Of a DNA stretch of 64,000 nt, positions 1-8,917 are shown piece by piece (within the stretch, counting starts at the first letter, position 1; the number at the start of each line of letters is the position of its first letter). The position numbers were made by a program, and so were the translations under genes. A model generated the notes under the pieces. The model made no database searches, had not been told where the DNA came from, and saw only the letters and a program-made list of their open reading frames with translations. Source of the DNA: a bacterium (GTDB lineage: Bacteria; Planctomycetota; Planctomycetia; Pirellulales; Pirellulaceae); contig WGNR01000020.1 in NCBI GenBank assembly GCA_016124445.1, positions 186,001-250,000 of the forward strand, read 5' to 3'.

Positions 1-2045
1 TCGATCTGCCGGTTGGTTTTCGCACGCGAGACTTCCAGGCGGCTGAACTCTGGGTTAGTTGCTCGCAGGTAATACGCCTTTAACTTCGCGACATCTTCTT
101 CACTTCGCTGCTTCGGCGGGATCGCCAGCAGCTTGGCCATCGGGTCGCTGCCAGCCAGGATAGCCGCTTCTTCGTCCGACCAGATGCGCGAGTCGATGCG
201 AACCTCGTCGATCAGTCCCCGTGCCGCCAGCAGCCGTTGGCCAGGCTCTGTCGTCGTTGCCATCAGCAAATCGTTGGCAACGTTTTCTGTTTTGGGTTCG
301 CTCCAGTTGAGTCGCTGTCCACCAATCCACAGCCGTGCATCCTGCGGCTTTTGTAAATCGATGGCGAAGGCCAGGTGATGCCAAGCGTTGGTTTCCCAGG
401 CGTTGGCCATTGCCGTGTATGAGGTCGTTACATTGTCTGGTTTAGTGATCGCCAAGGTGAAGCTGCTGCCGGTTTGCGAAAGCTCGATTCGGTTTCCGTC
501 GGCCGAATCGTACTCGTACAAAGTTTGCCTCCGGTCGATGGTCGGGTAGAGCCATGCGCTGACCGAAATTGCCTTCGGCAGGTCGATTTTGAGGCGGAAA
601 CAAACGTCGCCGTTGCCGACCAGGGCCTGGCCGACTTTGCCGTCGACTAGCAGGGCGTCTCCTTCCAACGCAACCGCTTCGTGTTCCAGCGGCAATTGCC
701 CACAGTCCAGATTGGCTAGCAAATTGGTTTCGGCAACGACGGCATCGCGGCCTTCGCGGCGCGCGTCCGATTCCCAGCGAGCCATCTCTCGCGGCTGGAT
801 CGACGTGACCAGCCCTTCGATTTCCGACTCGATGGTTGCGAGTTTCTGCTGCAAGTCGTGCGATTGCTTCTGCTGCGTTTTGGTGGGGCTTTTGATGACG
901 GGAATGGCGTTGCTGCTGCGGCCGTCGGTTCCTTTCTCGTCGATATTGTCGAAGTAGGCGGCCAGTTGATAGAAGTCGCGCTGCGAGATCGGATCGAACT
1001 TGTGGTCGTGGCATTGGGCGCATGCCAACGTCATCCCCAGCCAGACGGTGCCGGTCGTGTTGACCCGATCGATGACGTAAGCGTGACGATACTCTTCGGC
1101 GATCACCCCATCTTCGTCCATCACCGGCACATTTCGATGAAACCCGGTCGCGGTGAGTTGTTCGATGGTCGGGTTGGGCAAGAGGTCGCCGGCCAACTGC
1201 TCGATGGTGAATTGATCGAACGGCATGTTGTCGTTCAGCGCGTCGATCACCCACTCGCGGTATCGCCACATGTCGCGATGGCTGTCGATCGTGTAGCCAT
1301 GCGTGTCGGCATAGCGGGCCAGGTCGAACCACTCGCGGGCAAAGTGTTCGCCATAGCTAGGGGAAGCGAGCAGGCGCTGAATGACCTTCTTGTCGGCGTG
1401 CGGAGATTGATCGGCCAGGTAGCGTTCGATTTCCTGCTTCGTTGGGGGCAAGCCGGTCAGGTCGAAGGTCACCCGGCGCAGCCAGGCATATTTGGAAGCA
1501 GGCTCTGCCGGTGTTGCTCCGTGAGCTTCCATCTGGGCGAGCGTGAAGAAGTCGATCTCGCCTCGCGGCCAATCTTTTAGTTTCACTTCCGGCAATGCAG
1601 GAGCGTGCATTGGGAGAAGCGACCAATGCTGCTTCCATGGAGCACCTTGTTCGATCCAGCGGCGAATCGTGGCGATCTCGGTCAGCGACGGCTGATGCTC
1701 GGCGGTTGAGGGGGGCATGCGGACGTCGGGGTCGCTGGAAATCAGCCGCCGGTAGAGCTCACTTTCGCGTGGCTGCCCTGGCGTTACCTGCCGCATGGCG
1801 CTCGATTTGTCGTCCCACCTTAGATCGGCTTTGCGGGCTTGCGCATCGGGGCCATGACATTGGTAGCAGTGCTGGGCGAGGATTGGCTGAACGTCCCGGG
1901 CAAAGTCGACCTGAGACTCATCCCCCATCAGCGCAGCGGAAAAGAGAAGCACGCATGCAAGGGGAGAGAGATACCGAATTGGCCGAAGCAACTTGCCAAG
2001 CACCATGGAACCAAGCTTTGCGAAAGAAAGACGCCTGTCTTTCAT
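1..2045 (-). CDS. DUF1549/DUF1553 planctomycete cytochrome-like protein with LamG-like domain (C-terminus outside window)
   Basis: This reading frame is open from an ATG at 2043-2045 to the window edge, giving about 681 visible residues. A hydrophobic N-terminal segment (about residues 25-40) looks like a signal peptide. A haem-attachment motif CYQCH (about 60-64) lies in a planctomycete cytochrome C (PSCyt1) domain. A DUF1549 domain follows at about 165-365 and ends in a second motif, CAQCHDHKFDP. At about 465-618 there is a concanavalin/LamG-like module with the WHHLAFAID signature. The family normally ends in a DUF1553 domain, which would lie beyond base 1. The gene follows a DUF1552 gene by 109 bp and is probably the third gene of a minus-strand operon. 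It is presumably exported and haem-binding; its substrate is unknown. The family call is firm, the function is not. Confidence 0.9.
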   Translation of the reverse strand, partial: MKDRRLSFAKLGSMVLGKLLRPIRYLSPLACVLLFSAALMGDESQVDFARDVQPILAQHCYQCHGPDAQARKADLRWDDKSSAMRQVTPGQPRESELYRRLISSDPDVRMPPSTAEHQPSLTEIATIRRWIEQGAPWKQHWSLLPMHAPALPEVKLKDWPRGEIDFFTLAQMEAHGATPAEPASKYAWLRRVTFDLTGLPPTKQEIERYLADQSPHADKKVIQRLLASPSYGEHFAREWFDLARYADTHGYTIDSHRDMWRYREWVIDALNDNMPFDQFTIEQLAGDLLPNPTIEQLTATGFHRNVPVMDEDGVIAEEYRHAYVIDRVNTTGTVWLGMTLACAQCHDHKFDPISQRDFYQLAAYFDNIDEKGTDGRSSNAIPVIKSPTKTQQKQSHDLQQKLATIESEIEGLVTSIQPREMARWESDARREGRDAVVAETNLLANLDCGQLPLEHEAVALEGDALLVDGKVGQALVGNGDVCFRLKIDLPKAISVSAWLYPTIDRRQTLYEYDSADGNRIELSQTGSSFTLAITKPDNVTTSYTAMANAWETNAWHHLAFAIDLQKPQDARLWIGGQRLNWSEPKTENVANDLLMATTTEPGQRLLAARGLIDEVRIDSRIWSDEEAAILAGSDPMAKLLAIPPKQRSEEDVAKLKAYYLRATNPEFSRLEVSRAKTNRQI

Positions 2046-2154
2046 GATATACGCCGAGGCTCGGTTTGGTCCAAAGATTCTCGTCGGAGGTCGATCGAGT
2101 CAAATCTCGGTTGACCCGATCGTAACGGTTCTAGAGCCTGATTTGGGGCAAAAA

Positions 2155-3510
2155 CTAACCCAAGTTGGTGACGCGTCCACTGGAATCGCTGAATCGCTCG
2201 GCGTCGATGCCCATGGTTTCCAGCATGGTCACATATAGATTGCACAGCGGCGTCTTGTCTTCAACCTTCAGATGCCGCCCGGTCTTGATCGCACCGCCAC
2301 CGCGGCCTGCGAGCAGAATCGGCAGGTCATCATGGTTGTGGCGATTGCCGTCGGATAGTCCGCTGCCGTACATCAACATGCAGTTGTCCAGCAGCGTGCC
2401 GTTTCCTTCTTTGACTTCCCGCATCTTGGTCAGCAGGTAGTCGAACTGCTTGACGTGGAATGTGTTGATCTTGGCAATCTTCTGCTGTTTTTTCTCGTCG
2501 TTTTGATGATGCGACAGGTCATGGTGGCCGTCGCTGACACCGACCTGGGAATAAGCCCGGTTACTGCCGGCGTTGGTCAGCATAAAGGTTGCGATCCGGG
2601 TCGAATCGGTCTGGAAGGCCAGCACCAGCATGTCCATCATCAGGCGGCAATGCTCTTCGAAATCAGATGGCACGCCCTTGGGTCGGGCGTAGTCAGGCAT
2701 CTCGATTTCCTTCCCTTCCAGCTTGATGCTGCGGGCAACGCGTCGTTCGACGTCGCGGACGCTGTCGAGGTACTCTTCCATCTTCCGCTTGTCGACGCTG
2801 CCCAGGCTTTGCTGTAAACGTCGAGCATCGTCCATCACGAAATCGAGCACGCTCTTCTTGCGATGATTTCGAATGGCCTGGTTCTCGGCCTGTTCTTTGG
2901 AGTTGCCGTTGCCAAACAACCGATCGAACAGCGCCTGCGGGTTGATTTCTTTGGTCATGAAGTTGGTTTCACTGCGCCAACTGACGTTGGAAGAGTAGAC
3001 GCAGCTATAACCGGAATCGCAATTGCCGGACTGTGCACTGGGTTCCAGGCCGAGTTCCAGCGACGGGAATCGTGTCAGGTACGAAAGCCGCGAGGCCGCA
3101 AATTGATCGACCGAAACGCCGCAGCGAATGTCGGCTCCGTCGGTTTTGCGCGGGTGAGCACCTGTCAAAAACGAAGCGACGCTACGGGCATGGTCTCCGC
3201 CGCCGTCCCCCAGGGCGCTACCGTTGCGGAGTTCAAACCCTGAAATCGGCAAGATCTCGCTGCGGTGCTTGGCCAGGTGAGAAAGGGTAGGCGAAAGTTC
3301 CTTCAGTTCTCCTTCGCTTTTTGGCTTCCAGTCGGGCATGTGCATGCCGTTGGGAACGTAGAAGAACCCCATGCGAACCGGTGGCTTGATCTCGGGCGAA
3401 TCGACCTTCGCGGCGCGGGCCTCAGGGCAGATGCTTTCCAGCCACGGCAGTGCCAAGGCGGTTCCCAGACCAGTTAATACGTTTCGTCGGCTGAGCATGT
3501 TACTAGACAT
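2155..3510 (-). CDS. DUF1552 domain protein, exported (twin-arginine-like signal)
   Basis: The protein has 451 residues from the ATG at 3508-3510. A longer frame runs upstream to 3636 but would overlap the previous gene, so the internal ATG 17 bp after that gene's stop is preferred. The N-terminus carries SRRNVLTGLGTALALPWLES, a twin-arginine-like motif and hydrophobic core. The rest matches the DUF1552 family, which is almost always encoded next to a DUF1592/DUF1585 cytochrome-like protein, as here. The 'LDNCMLMYGSGLSDGNRHNH' region resembles alkaline-phosphatase/sulfatase-fold DUF1501 proteins. A hydrolase-like fold is likely, but no reaction is known. The 17-bp spacing indicates co-transcription with the upstream gene. 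Confidence 0.93.
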   Translation of the reverse strand: MSSNMLSRRNVLTGLGTALALPWLESICPEARAAKVDSPEIKPPVRMGFFYVPNGMHMPDWKPKSEGELKELSPTLSHLAKHRSEILPISGFELRNGSALGDGGGDHARSVASFLTGAHPRKTDGADIRCGVSVDQFAASRLSYLTRFPSLELGLEPSAQSGNCDSGYSCVYSSNVSWRSETNFMTKEINPQALFDRLFGNGNSKEQAENQAIRNHRKKSVLDFVMDDARRLQQSLGSVDKRKMEEYLDSVRDVERRVARSIKLEGKEIEMPDYARPKGVPSDFEEHCRLMMDMLVLAFQTDSTRIATFMLTNAGSNRAYSQVGVSDGHHDLSHHQNDEKKQQKIAKINTFHVKQFDYLLTKMREVKEGNGTLLDNCMLMYGSGLSDGNRHNHDDLPILLAGRGGGAIKTGRHLKVEDKTPLCNLYVTMLETMGIDAERFSDSSGRVTNLG

Positions 3511-3527
3511 CGTTCGGCTCTCCCTTG

Positions 3528-5846
3528 TTATCCGCCCCGCTTCTGGAACGGCTCGCTGTGGACGATGGCGCGGATCAGGGCCGAGAAACGATAGTCGTTT
3601 CTTTCCAACTCCTGTTTCACCTGTTGGATCGCGCACTCGTCGTAATATTCCACGCCGCGCCCGAGCGCGTAGGTCATGGTTTTGCTGATCAGGTTGTGGA
3701 CGAAATCATCCTTCCTGTCTTCAAGCAGAATCTTTTTCAAACCGCCTGCCCCGTCAAACTTCTTGCCGCTGGGCAATTCGCCGCTGGCATCGATCTCGAA
3801 ACCTTGGTCCTTCGTTCGCCACTTTCCGACGGCGTCGAAGTTTTCCAGAGCGAATCCGATCGGATCCATCTTGGCATGGCACGAGGCACACGAAGGATTC
3901 TCGCGATGCATCTTCATCCGCTGCCGCAAACTGCCGGTCAGTTTCTTTTGTGATTCGAGCGAAGGAACGTTGGCGGGCGCATTGGGCGGAGGCGTTCCCA
4001 GCACGTTGTCGAGCACCCATTTGCCGCGTTTTACCGGGCTGGTGCGGGTAGGGTTAGATGTCAGGGTCAAAACACTGGCCTGGGTCAGAATGCCGCCGCG
4101 GTTGGGATCCTTCAGTTGGACTTTGCGAAACTCGTTCCCTTTGACATTGTCGATCCCGTAGTGCTTGGCTAGACGTTCGTTGAGATAGGTATAGTTAGCC
4201 GTCAGCAAATCGAGCACGCTGCGGTCTCCGTCGACGATCGACTGGAAGAACTTCTCGGTCTCAGTCCGCATGTCGTCGGCCAGGTCATCGTTGAAGTCGC
4301 GAAAACGTTGGCGATCAGGCTGCACGATGTCGAGCTTACGCAGTTCGAACCACTGGCCGGCAAAGTTCTCGGTCAACTGCCGCGCCTTGGGATCAGCCAG
4401 CATCCGCTTGACCTCGCTATCGAGATTCTGCCGCAAGGTTCCCTTCCAGGCATGCTGCAGCAACTGCTCGTCAGGCATGGTGCTCCAGAGAAAATAGCTC
4501 AGCCGCGTCGCAAGCTGGTAATCGGTCAGTGCGTGCGTTGAATCGCTCTCTGGATCTTCTTCCACTTTGAAGAGGAAGTGGGGCGAACAAAGCAAACCAA
4601 CGACAACCTCGCGAATGCAGGCCTCGTAGTTGAGATCAGCCTGCTTTGCCAGGCCGTACAAGATCATCAGCCGCTGCATCTCGCCGTTGGTGACCGGCCG
4701 ACGAAACGCCCTTGAGGCAAACCGGGCAATCACCTGCTGGGCGGCTTGAAGTTCGTCCAGTCCCTTTTCGCCGGGCCGGACGAAGATGATCTGCTTGTGC
4801 GACTCGGGATAGCGGGCATCGAGGTTGCTGTTGGGGCCAATCAGTTCAATGCGATTGATGAACAGATTTCGATCGCGCCGCTTCGGATTGGGATTGTCAG
4901 GTTCGTAGTAGTCGTTGATGAACGCGACTTCCAGCGGCAACTTCCCCTTCTTGGGGTGGATTTTGATTTCGATCGGCTGTTTGCTGGGCGAATCGTTTTT
5001 GACTTCGTAGGTTCGTGGCTTTTCGCTGCCAAGCTGAACCGTCATCTTGGCCGGCTCGTTACCTGCCTGATCGGCGCGGGCATAGATGGCAATGGTGTAC
5101 TCGCCAGCTTCGGTGTCGATCTCGTAACGGCCGGTGTTGTGCGAGGGGAAAGCGAGTTGATTGCCGGAGGCTTTGCCCGACTTTAGCTTGAATTTGTTCA
5201 GCGGCAGATCGACGCGAGGAATCAACTGATTGCGGTCGGTCACGATCGCCTGAGAGGCAATCTTATCGGCGGCTTCGTAGAACTTCTCGAACAACAGTGG
5301 TGAGGTCGAGAGGACGTCGCCGATGTTGTCGAATCCATATCCAACGTCGTCGGCCGGGAATGACTCGGTCGCCTTATAGTCGACTCCGACAAGATCGCGA
5401 ATCGTGTTTTGGTATTCGATGCGATTCAGACGGCGAATCGTCTCGCGACCTGGGTTGACCGGTCCACTGCAATCGACGTTTGCCAACGCATCTTGAACCC
5501 ACTTCAGCATTGCCTGCAATTCTTCGGTGGGCGGCTGGTCAGCATCTTTTGGGGGCATCGCTCCGGTAACCAACATATCGAGCAGCGACGACCACTTTTT
5601 GCGACCGACTGTCGTGACATCGTCGAACGAGCGGTACTTTTCCAGGTCGAAATCCGATTCGGCATTATCGCCAGAGTGGCAGTCGATGCAGTAGGTCTTC
5701 ATGAAGGGGACGACCGACTTGTTGTACTGAGCGGCCAACTCGGCGCGCTCCGCTGCTAGCACTTGCGACACCATTAGCGTGCAAAGCATCGGCAGAACAA
5801 GAAAGCTGGCGGCAGAAAGGTGACGCCGACCGTCAGGCCAATACAT
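3528..5846 (-). CDS. DUF1592/DUF1588/DUF1585 cytochrome c-like exported protein
   Basis: The protein has 772 residues from the ATG at 5844-5846. A TTG eight codons upstream is in frame but has no better ribosome site. A signal peptide ends near LAAERAEL. The order then is: PSCyt1-like region with CIDCH (about 53-57); DUF1587 with RRLNRIEYQNTIRDLVGVD; a carbohydrate-binding-like stretch around 200-330; DUF1595; DUF1592 including the YTYLNERLAKHYGID motif; DUF1588 with a second motif, CASCHAKMDP, near 655; and C-terminal DUF1585. This is the standard planctomycete architecture, predicted to bind haem outside the cytoplasm. It is the first gene of a likely operon with the DUF1552 and DUF1549 genes. 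Catalytic activity is unproven. Confidence 0.93.
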   Translation of the reverse strand: MYWPDGRRHLSAASFLVLPMLCTLMVSQVLAAERAELAAQYNKSVVPFMKTYCIDCHSGDNAESDFDLEKYRSFDDVTTVGRKKWSSLLDMLVTGAMPPKDADQPPTEELQAMLKWVQDALANVDCSGPVNPGRETIRRLNRIEYQNTIRDLVGVDYKATESFPADDVGYGFDNIGDVLSTSPLLFEKFYEAADKIASQAIVTDRNQLIPRVDLPLNKFKLKSGKASGNQLAFPSHNTGRYEIDTEAGEYTIAIYARADQAGNEPAKMTVQLGSEKPRTYEVKNDSPSKQPIEIKIHPKKGKLPLEVAFINDYYEPDNPNPKRRDRNLFINRIELIGPNSNLDARYPESHKQIIFVRPGEKGLDELQAAQQVIARFASRAFRRPVTNGEMQRLMILYGLAKQADLNYEACIREVVVGLLCSPHFLFKVEEDPESDSTHALTDYQLATRLSYFLWSTMPDEQLLQHAWKGTLRQNLDSEVKRMLADPKARQLTENFAGQWFELRKLDIVQPDRQRFRDFNDDLADDMRTETEKFFQSIVDGDRSVLDLLTANYTYLNERLAKHYGIDNVKGNEFRKVQLKDPNRGGILTQASVLTLTSNPTRTSPVKRGKWVLDNVLGTPPPNAPANVPSLESQKKLTGSLRQRMKMHRENPSCASCHAKMDPIGFALENFDAVGKWRTKDQGFEIDASGELPSGKKFDGAGGLKKILLEDRKDDFVHNLISKTMTYALGRGVEYYDECAIQQVKQELERNDYRFSALIRAIVHSEPFQKRGG

Positions 5847-6317
5847 CGAAAACCGAACCTTTGAAGGCAAAACAAGCGGGGATTAAGGCAGGTCTAAGGG
5901 AAGGATAGACATTGGATTATAAGAATGATCGACCGATCGGTCCATGGAAAAGAGAACTACTAGACGGGGCGACCCTTTCGGTTTGCCGCAGGCTGTTCCC
6001 TTTCAACAGACGCTTTGAACGCGGGATATCAAGTGGTTTGCTAAATCATTACAGGCTGACATCTTGAAATGCTCTGTCCGATTTTTCGAATCCTTTGAAA
6101 CGAAATTGGGTTTATTGCCATTACTGATATTGAGCAATCGTGCGACACACGTGTTGTTCTAGCTCAACAATCCTGAGAACCATCTTGCCCCCTAACAGCG
6201 TTGAAACTACCATTTAATTGCCACTTTCTCTTTTTCTTTAATTCTCCCCCTAAAGAAACCAAGTGGCTTAATTATCTGTTCATCCCCTGTCCGTCCATTT
6301 CTGAAAAGGCACTATCC
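5847..6317. other. Divergent intergenic region with a perfect 12-bp palindrome
   Basis: This 471-bp stretch separates the minus-strand DUF1592 operon from the plus-strand DUF1559 gene and must hold both promoters. It has no convincing ORF. A perfect palindrome GACCGATCGGTC lies at 5931-5942, about 85 bp upstream of the DUF1592 start, and could be an operator. It is lower in GC than its surroundings. I could not identify a clear -35/-10 pair. Confidence 0.5.
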
Positions 6318-7319
6318 GTGCGCACTAAGCATCCCTATTCCGCAGGGTTCACCCTGGTGGAACTACTGGTTGTGATTGCCATCATTGGCGTCCTCATTGC
6401 CCTATTGTTGCCTGCTGTTCAGCAAGCCCGCGAAGCTGCTCGGCGAATGCAATGCACCAACAATTTGAAGCAGCTCGGCCTGGCGTTTCACAATTATCAC
6501 GACACCAACGGCAAGCTTCCGCCGATGTACATTCAGTTGGCCAACCCAACTGACAATATCGGTCACTGGGCGTGGTCGGTCTTCGTGCTTCCGTTCATGG
6601 AACAGAACACGACCTACGACATTCTGCAGCCGAATACCATGACGGCATCGAATTCAATCACCGCCAACCAGGCAGTCTTTCAGTACGAAAACACCGTGTT
6701 CCGTTGCCCATCGGCACCGGGACCGAAGTTCCACGATCCAAGCGTCGATCCTGGTTACGCGATCGCTAACTCCAGCGGCTCGAACATCGGCCTTGGTTTG
6801 ACCAACTACGTCGTCTCGGTCAATATCGCCAACGTTCGACAGAAGAAGTCGACCGACGGGATCACCGGCACCACCGGCAACATCGGGCCCTTCTACAAGA
6901 ATAGCGATACCAACTTCAAAGATATTACCGATGGCTTGAGCAACACCTTCCTGGTCGGCGAACGCTGCTGGACGCACAACGGCGTGCGGAATTCGGCCGG
7001 TACTTTGTATGCCGTTCGCGATGCCAACGGCAATGGGCCATCGGCTCAAGATGCTGATGTTCTTTGGAACCAAGGGGTTGTGACGATCGCCGGTTCGGTT
7101 CGCTACCCGATCAACTGTATTCTGACGGCTGCCAACTCCGACAAGAACAATGCGTTTAGCAGCCAGCACCCAGGTGGTGCCCAGTTCCTGATGGCGGACG
7201 GTTCGGCCCACTTCATCGCCGACACCATCAACCTGAGCAACGACAGCGCTTGGACGACCAACAGCGTGCTCGAAAACCTGGTTGGCATGGCCGATGGCCA
7301 AGTGGTCGGGGAGTACTAA
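6318..7319 (+). CDS. DUF1559 domain protein with type IV pilin-like N-terminus
   Basis: The GTG at 6318-6320 gives 333 residues. The frame is open further upstream, to 6201, but that extension looks unrelated to protein, and an AAAAGG sequence lies about 8 nt before the GTG. The N-terminus is a prepilin signal: glycine followed by [20 protein letters not shown] with the +5 glutamate, then the [20 protein letters not shown] region typical of DUF1559. The C-terminus has the family H-X9-DG motif (HPGGAQFLMADGSAHFI). Planctomycetes carry many such paralogues; they are thought to be pseudopilin-like envelope proteins. A lipoprotein gene starts 3 nt downstream, as is usual for this pair. Confidence 0.93.
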   Translation: MRTKHPYSAGFTLVELLVVIAIIGVLIALLLPAVQQAREAARRMQCTNNLKQLGLAFHNYHDTNGKLPPMYIQLANPTDNIGHWAWSVFVLPFMEQNTTYDILQPNTMTASNSITANQAVFQYENTVFRCPSAPGPKFHDPSVDPGYAIANSSGSNIGLGLTNYVVSVNIANVRQKKSTDGITGTTGNIGPFYKNSDTNFKDITDGLSNTFLVGERCWTHNGVRNSAGTLYAVRDANGNGPSAQDADVLWNQGVVTIAGSVRYPINCILTAANSDKNNAFSSQHPGGAQFLMADGSAHFIADTINLSNDSAWTTNSVLENLVGMADGQVVGEY

Positions 7320-7322
7320 TCA

Positions 7323-7766
7323 ATGCGAACGGCAAACTTGATCCTCGCTGCCATGCTGATCGTTGGCCTGGCAGGCTGCAGCAACGGCGTCAAAACGCCT
7401 GACCTGGGGCAAGTCAGCGGCACCGTTACTTTGAATGGCAAGCCGCTCGATGGAGCGACCGTCGAATTCATTCCTGACGCAGGCCGTCCGTCGATCGGCA
7501 TGACCGATGCCCAGGGCAAGTACAAACTGCTTTTTCGGGCTGATCAGCCTGGGGCGGTGATTGGCACGCACAGCGTCCGCATCACTTCCCGGCGCGATAG
7601 TAGCGGCGGCGAAGGGAGCACCCCGCTTGTCAAAGCACGATCGGAAACCGTCCCGCAAAAGTACAATGACGCCACAACCCTGAAGGTTGACGTCAAAGCA
7701 GGAAGCAATACGCACGACTTCCCGCTGGAAGGAACCCGTAGCGGCAAGGCCTCTTCGGGCGCTTAA
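7323..7766 (+). CDS. Lipoprotein with carboxypeptidase regulatory-like (transthyretin-like) domain
   Basis: The protein has 147 residues. The N-terminus is a lipoprotein signal with lipobox LAGC, placing the acylated cysteine at residue 19. The remainder is a single small beta-sandwich domain (VSGTVTLNGKPLDGATVEF, then GMTDAQGKYKL), as in the carboxypeptidase regulatory-like/transthyretin-like family. It begins 3 nt after the DUF1559 stop and is followed by a strong hairpin terminator, so the two genes form a two-gene operon. It probably sits on a membrane face and may partner the pseudopilin-like protein; that partnership is inferred only from recurrent linkage. Confidence 0.92.
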   Translation: MRTANLILAAMLIVGLAGCSNGVKTPDLGQVSGTVTLNGKPLDGATVEFIPDAGRPSIGMTDAQGKYKLLFRADQPGAVIGTHSVRITSRRDSSGGEGSTPLVKARSETVPQKYNDATTLKVDVKAGSNTHDFPLEGTRSGKASSGA

Positions 7767-7807
7767 GACGCAGTACAAGTTCTGAATTCGACAACCGATC
7801 GATTCAT

Positions 7808-7845
7808 AAAAGCTGGCCTGGACCGCGCGTCCGGCCAGCTTTTTT
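7808..7845 (+). terminator. Rho-independent terminator of the DUF1559-lipoprotein operon
   Basis: The 11-bp arms AAAAGCTGGCC (7808-7818) and GGCCAGCTTTT (7833-7843) are perfectly complementary. Three further inner pairs form (GAC/GTC), and a run of T follows. It lies 42 bp after the lipoprotein stop codon. Confidence 0.93.
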
Positions 7846-7867
7846 GTTAACTTGTCCGATCGAAGCT

Positions 7868-7965
7868 GTAGGGTGTGAGAAGTGAGGCAACGCCGAACGT
7901 ATCGCACCACCATTCGAGATTGGACACAGTATTTGGTGCGATTCGCTGCGCTGCTCACACCTTAC
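7868..7965 (+). repeat. Imperfect palindromic dispersed repeat, copy 1
   Basis: This 98-bp element has long complementary ends: GTAGGGTGTGAG near 7868 pairs with CTCACACCTTAC near 7954-7965, and ATCGCACCA pairs with TGGTGCGAT inside. The centre is an unpaired spacer of about 25 bp. A second copy lies in the opposite orientation at 13388-13481. It sits just past a terminator and before a small unknown gene. It looks like a REP/MITE-like extragenic palindrome with no coding capacity. Confidence 0.8.
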
Positions 7966-8003
7966 GGCAATGCGGCTTCTATTCTTTTCTCCATGCAGCC
8001 CAC

Positions 8004-8558
8004 ATGAACATCATCGTCGCTAATCGAAGATCGAAGCCTGAAAACCTGCGTAAGAAGTTTGGCGAAGTGGCCGAGATCATCGATGTCACCTCAAAGGCGG
8101 ATCAGCCGTGGGTGCGGTTCTCGCCTTTTTGGCCGCATGGTGGCATTCCGGTTCCGCTATCAGATGAAATCGTGGGAACCAGCGTGGAGGGAATCTGGCA
8201 GGCGCTGAAGGTGTTCGAGTCCGAGGACGTCGATCTCTCCAAGCTGGAAATCACGAACATGAAAGGCTTGAAGCGAACCGTTCGGCGACTTGGAAATGTT
8301 CGAGGTCATCGCAGAGGTGTCAACGGCGATAGGTTGCTTCGCTATCGCGAAGCCAGGGAATTGATCTATCTGCCGGCTTATCGTTGGGTGCTAGAAAACT
8401 GCTTACAAACAGAGCTCGCCCAGCTTCGCGACCTTGCTGAGCAGAAGTCGGTTGTTCTGCTGGACTACCAGACCAATGGTGACCTCGAAGATTTGAAGAC
8501 ACCACTGTCGCATGCCGCGTTGGTGAAACGGTACCTCGAAGACGATTGGCCTGTTTGA
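8004..8558 (+). CDS. Conserved hypothetical protein (DUF6939-like?)
   Basis: The protein has 184 residues from the ATG at 8004. The frame is open to 7875, but that part overlaps the palindromic repeat and is unlikely to be coding. Visible conserved-looking blocks are VANRRSK near the N-terminus, IIDVTSKADQPWVRFSPFWP, SVEGIWQALKVFES, and NMKGLKRTVRRLGNVRGHR. These recall an uncharacterised soluble family found sporadically in bacteria and phages, which I think is DUF6939, but I cannot confirm that. There is no signal peptide or membrane segment. The last 80 bp recur at 8917-8996, so a paralogue once stood nearby. Function unknown. Confidence 0.75.
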   Translation: MNIIVANRRSKPENLRKKFGEVAEIIDVTSKADQPWVRFSPFWPHGGIPVPLSDEIVGTSVEGIWQALKVFESEDVDLSKLEITNMKGLKRTVRRLGNVRGHRRGVNGDRLLRYREARELIYLPAYRWVLENCLQTELAQLRDLAEQKSVVLLDYQTNGDLEDLKTPLSHAALVKRYLEDDWPV

Positions 8559-8619
8559 AATGCTGCCTTCGTGGTCGCGGATCGGAAAAACCGGAGATGT
8601 TCCGCCTCAAAGGTAAGAG

Positions 8620-8838
8620 ATGCGAATTGCGATAACTATCTTGCTTCCGTTCGTCATCATGTTCTTCTTGGAGGTGTGCTACGAAGCCGTTGCCAAACGC
8701 ATCTGGCCTAAGGTACATCGCGAGGAATGGACGATGGAGGAGGGCATGAACGAAGGCTGCCAGACAACAATTCGTATGATTACTTTTGGTGCGCTGGGCG
8801 TCTTAGCAACCTTGGCACTCAGCTTGCTTGGGTTTTGA
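8620..8838 (+). CDS. Small two-helix membrane protein, hypothetical
   Basis: The protein has 72 residues. Hydrophobic segments lie at about 3-22 and 50-71, and a short charged loop (KRIWPKVHREEWTMEEGMNE) lies between them. A purine-rich AAGGTAAGAG immediately precedes the ATG, which favours a real start. It sits between an intact unknown gene and truncated relics of neighbouring genes, so it may be an accessory gene. No family is recognised. Confidence 0.6.
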   Translation: MRIAITILLPFVIMFFLEVCYEAVAKRIWPKVHREEWTMEEGMNEGCQTTIRMITFGALGVLATLALSLLGF

Positions 8839-8847
8839 ATGGTCGCA

Positions 8848-8917
8848 CTACTCGAAGCCAAAGCGATTCATAACGCGGTAGTATTTCGTTTCGTAAAAGG
8901 CGAAGTCACGAACTTGT
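8848..8917 (-). pseudogene. 3'-terminal relic of a paralogue of the 10074-10508 gene
   Basis: Read on the minus strand, these bases encode 23 residues, VRDFAFYETKYYRVMNRFGF in the core, followed by a TAG stop at 8848-8850. They match the last residues of the intact protein at 10074-10508 (VRDFAFHKTEYYQALNRFGF) at 16 of 23 positions, including the exact stop position. Nothing upstream continues the similarity, so only the 3' end survives. It abuts the relic at 8917-8996. Confidence 0.85.

Noticed and set aside
442-1332. Long minus-strand ORF (296 residues) within the first kilobases
   Set aside because: It is out of frame with the DUF1549 protein that covers the same bases, and its composition (Arg-rich, no motif) is typical of a shadow.
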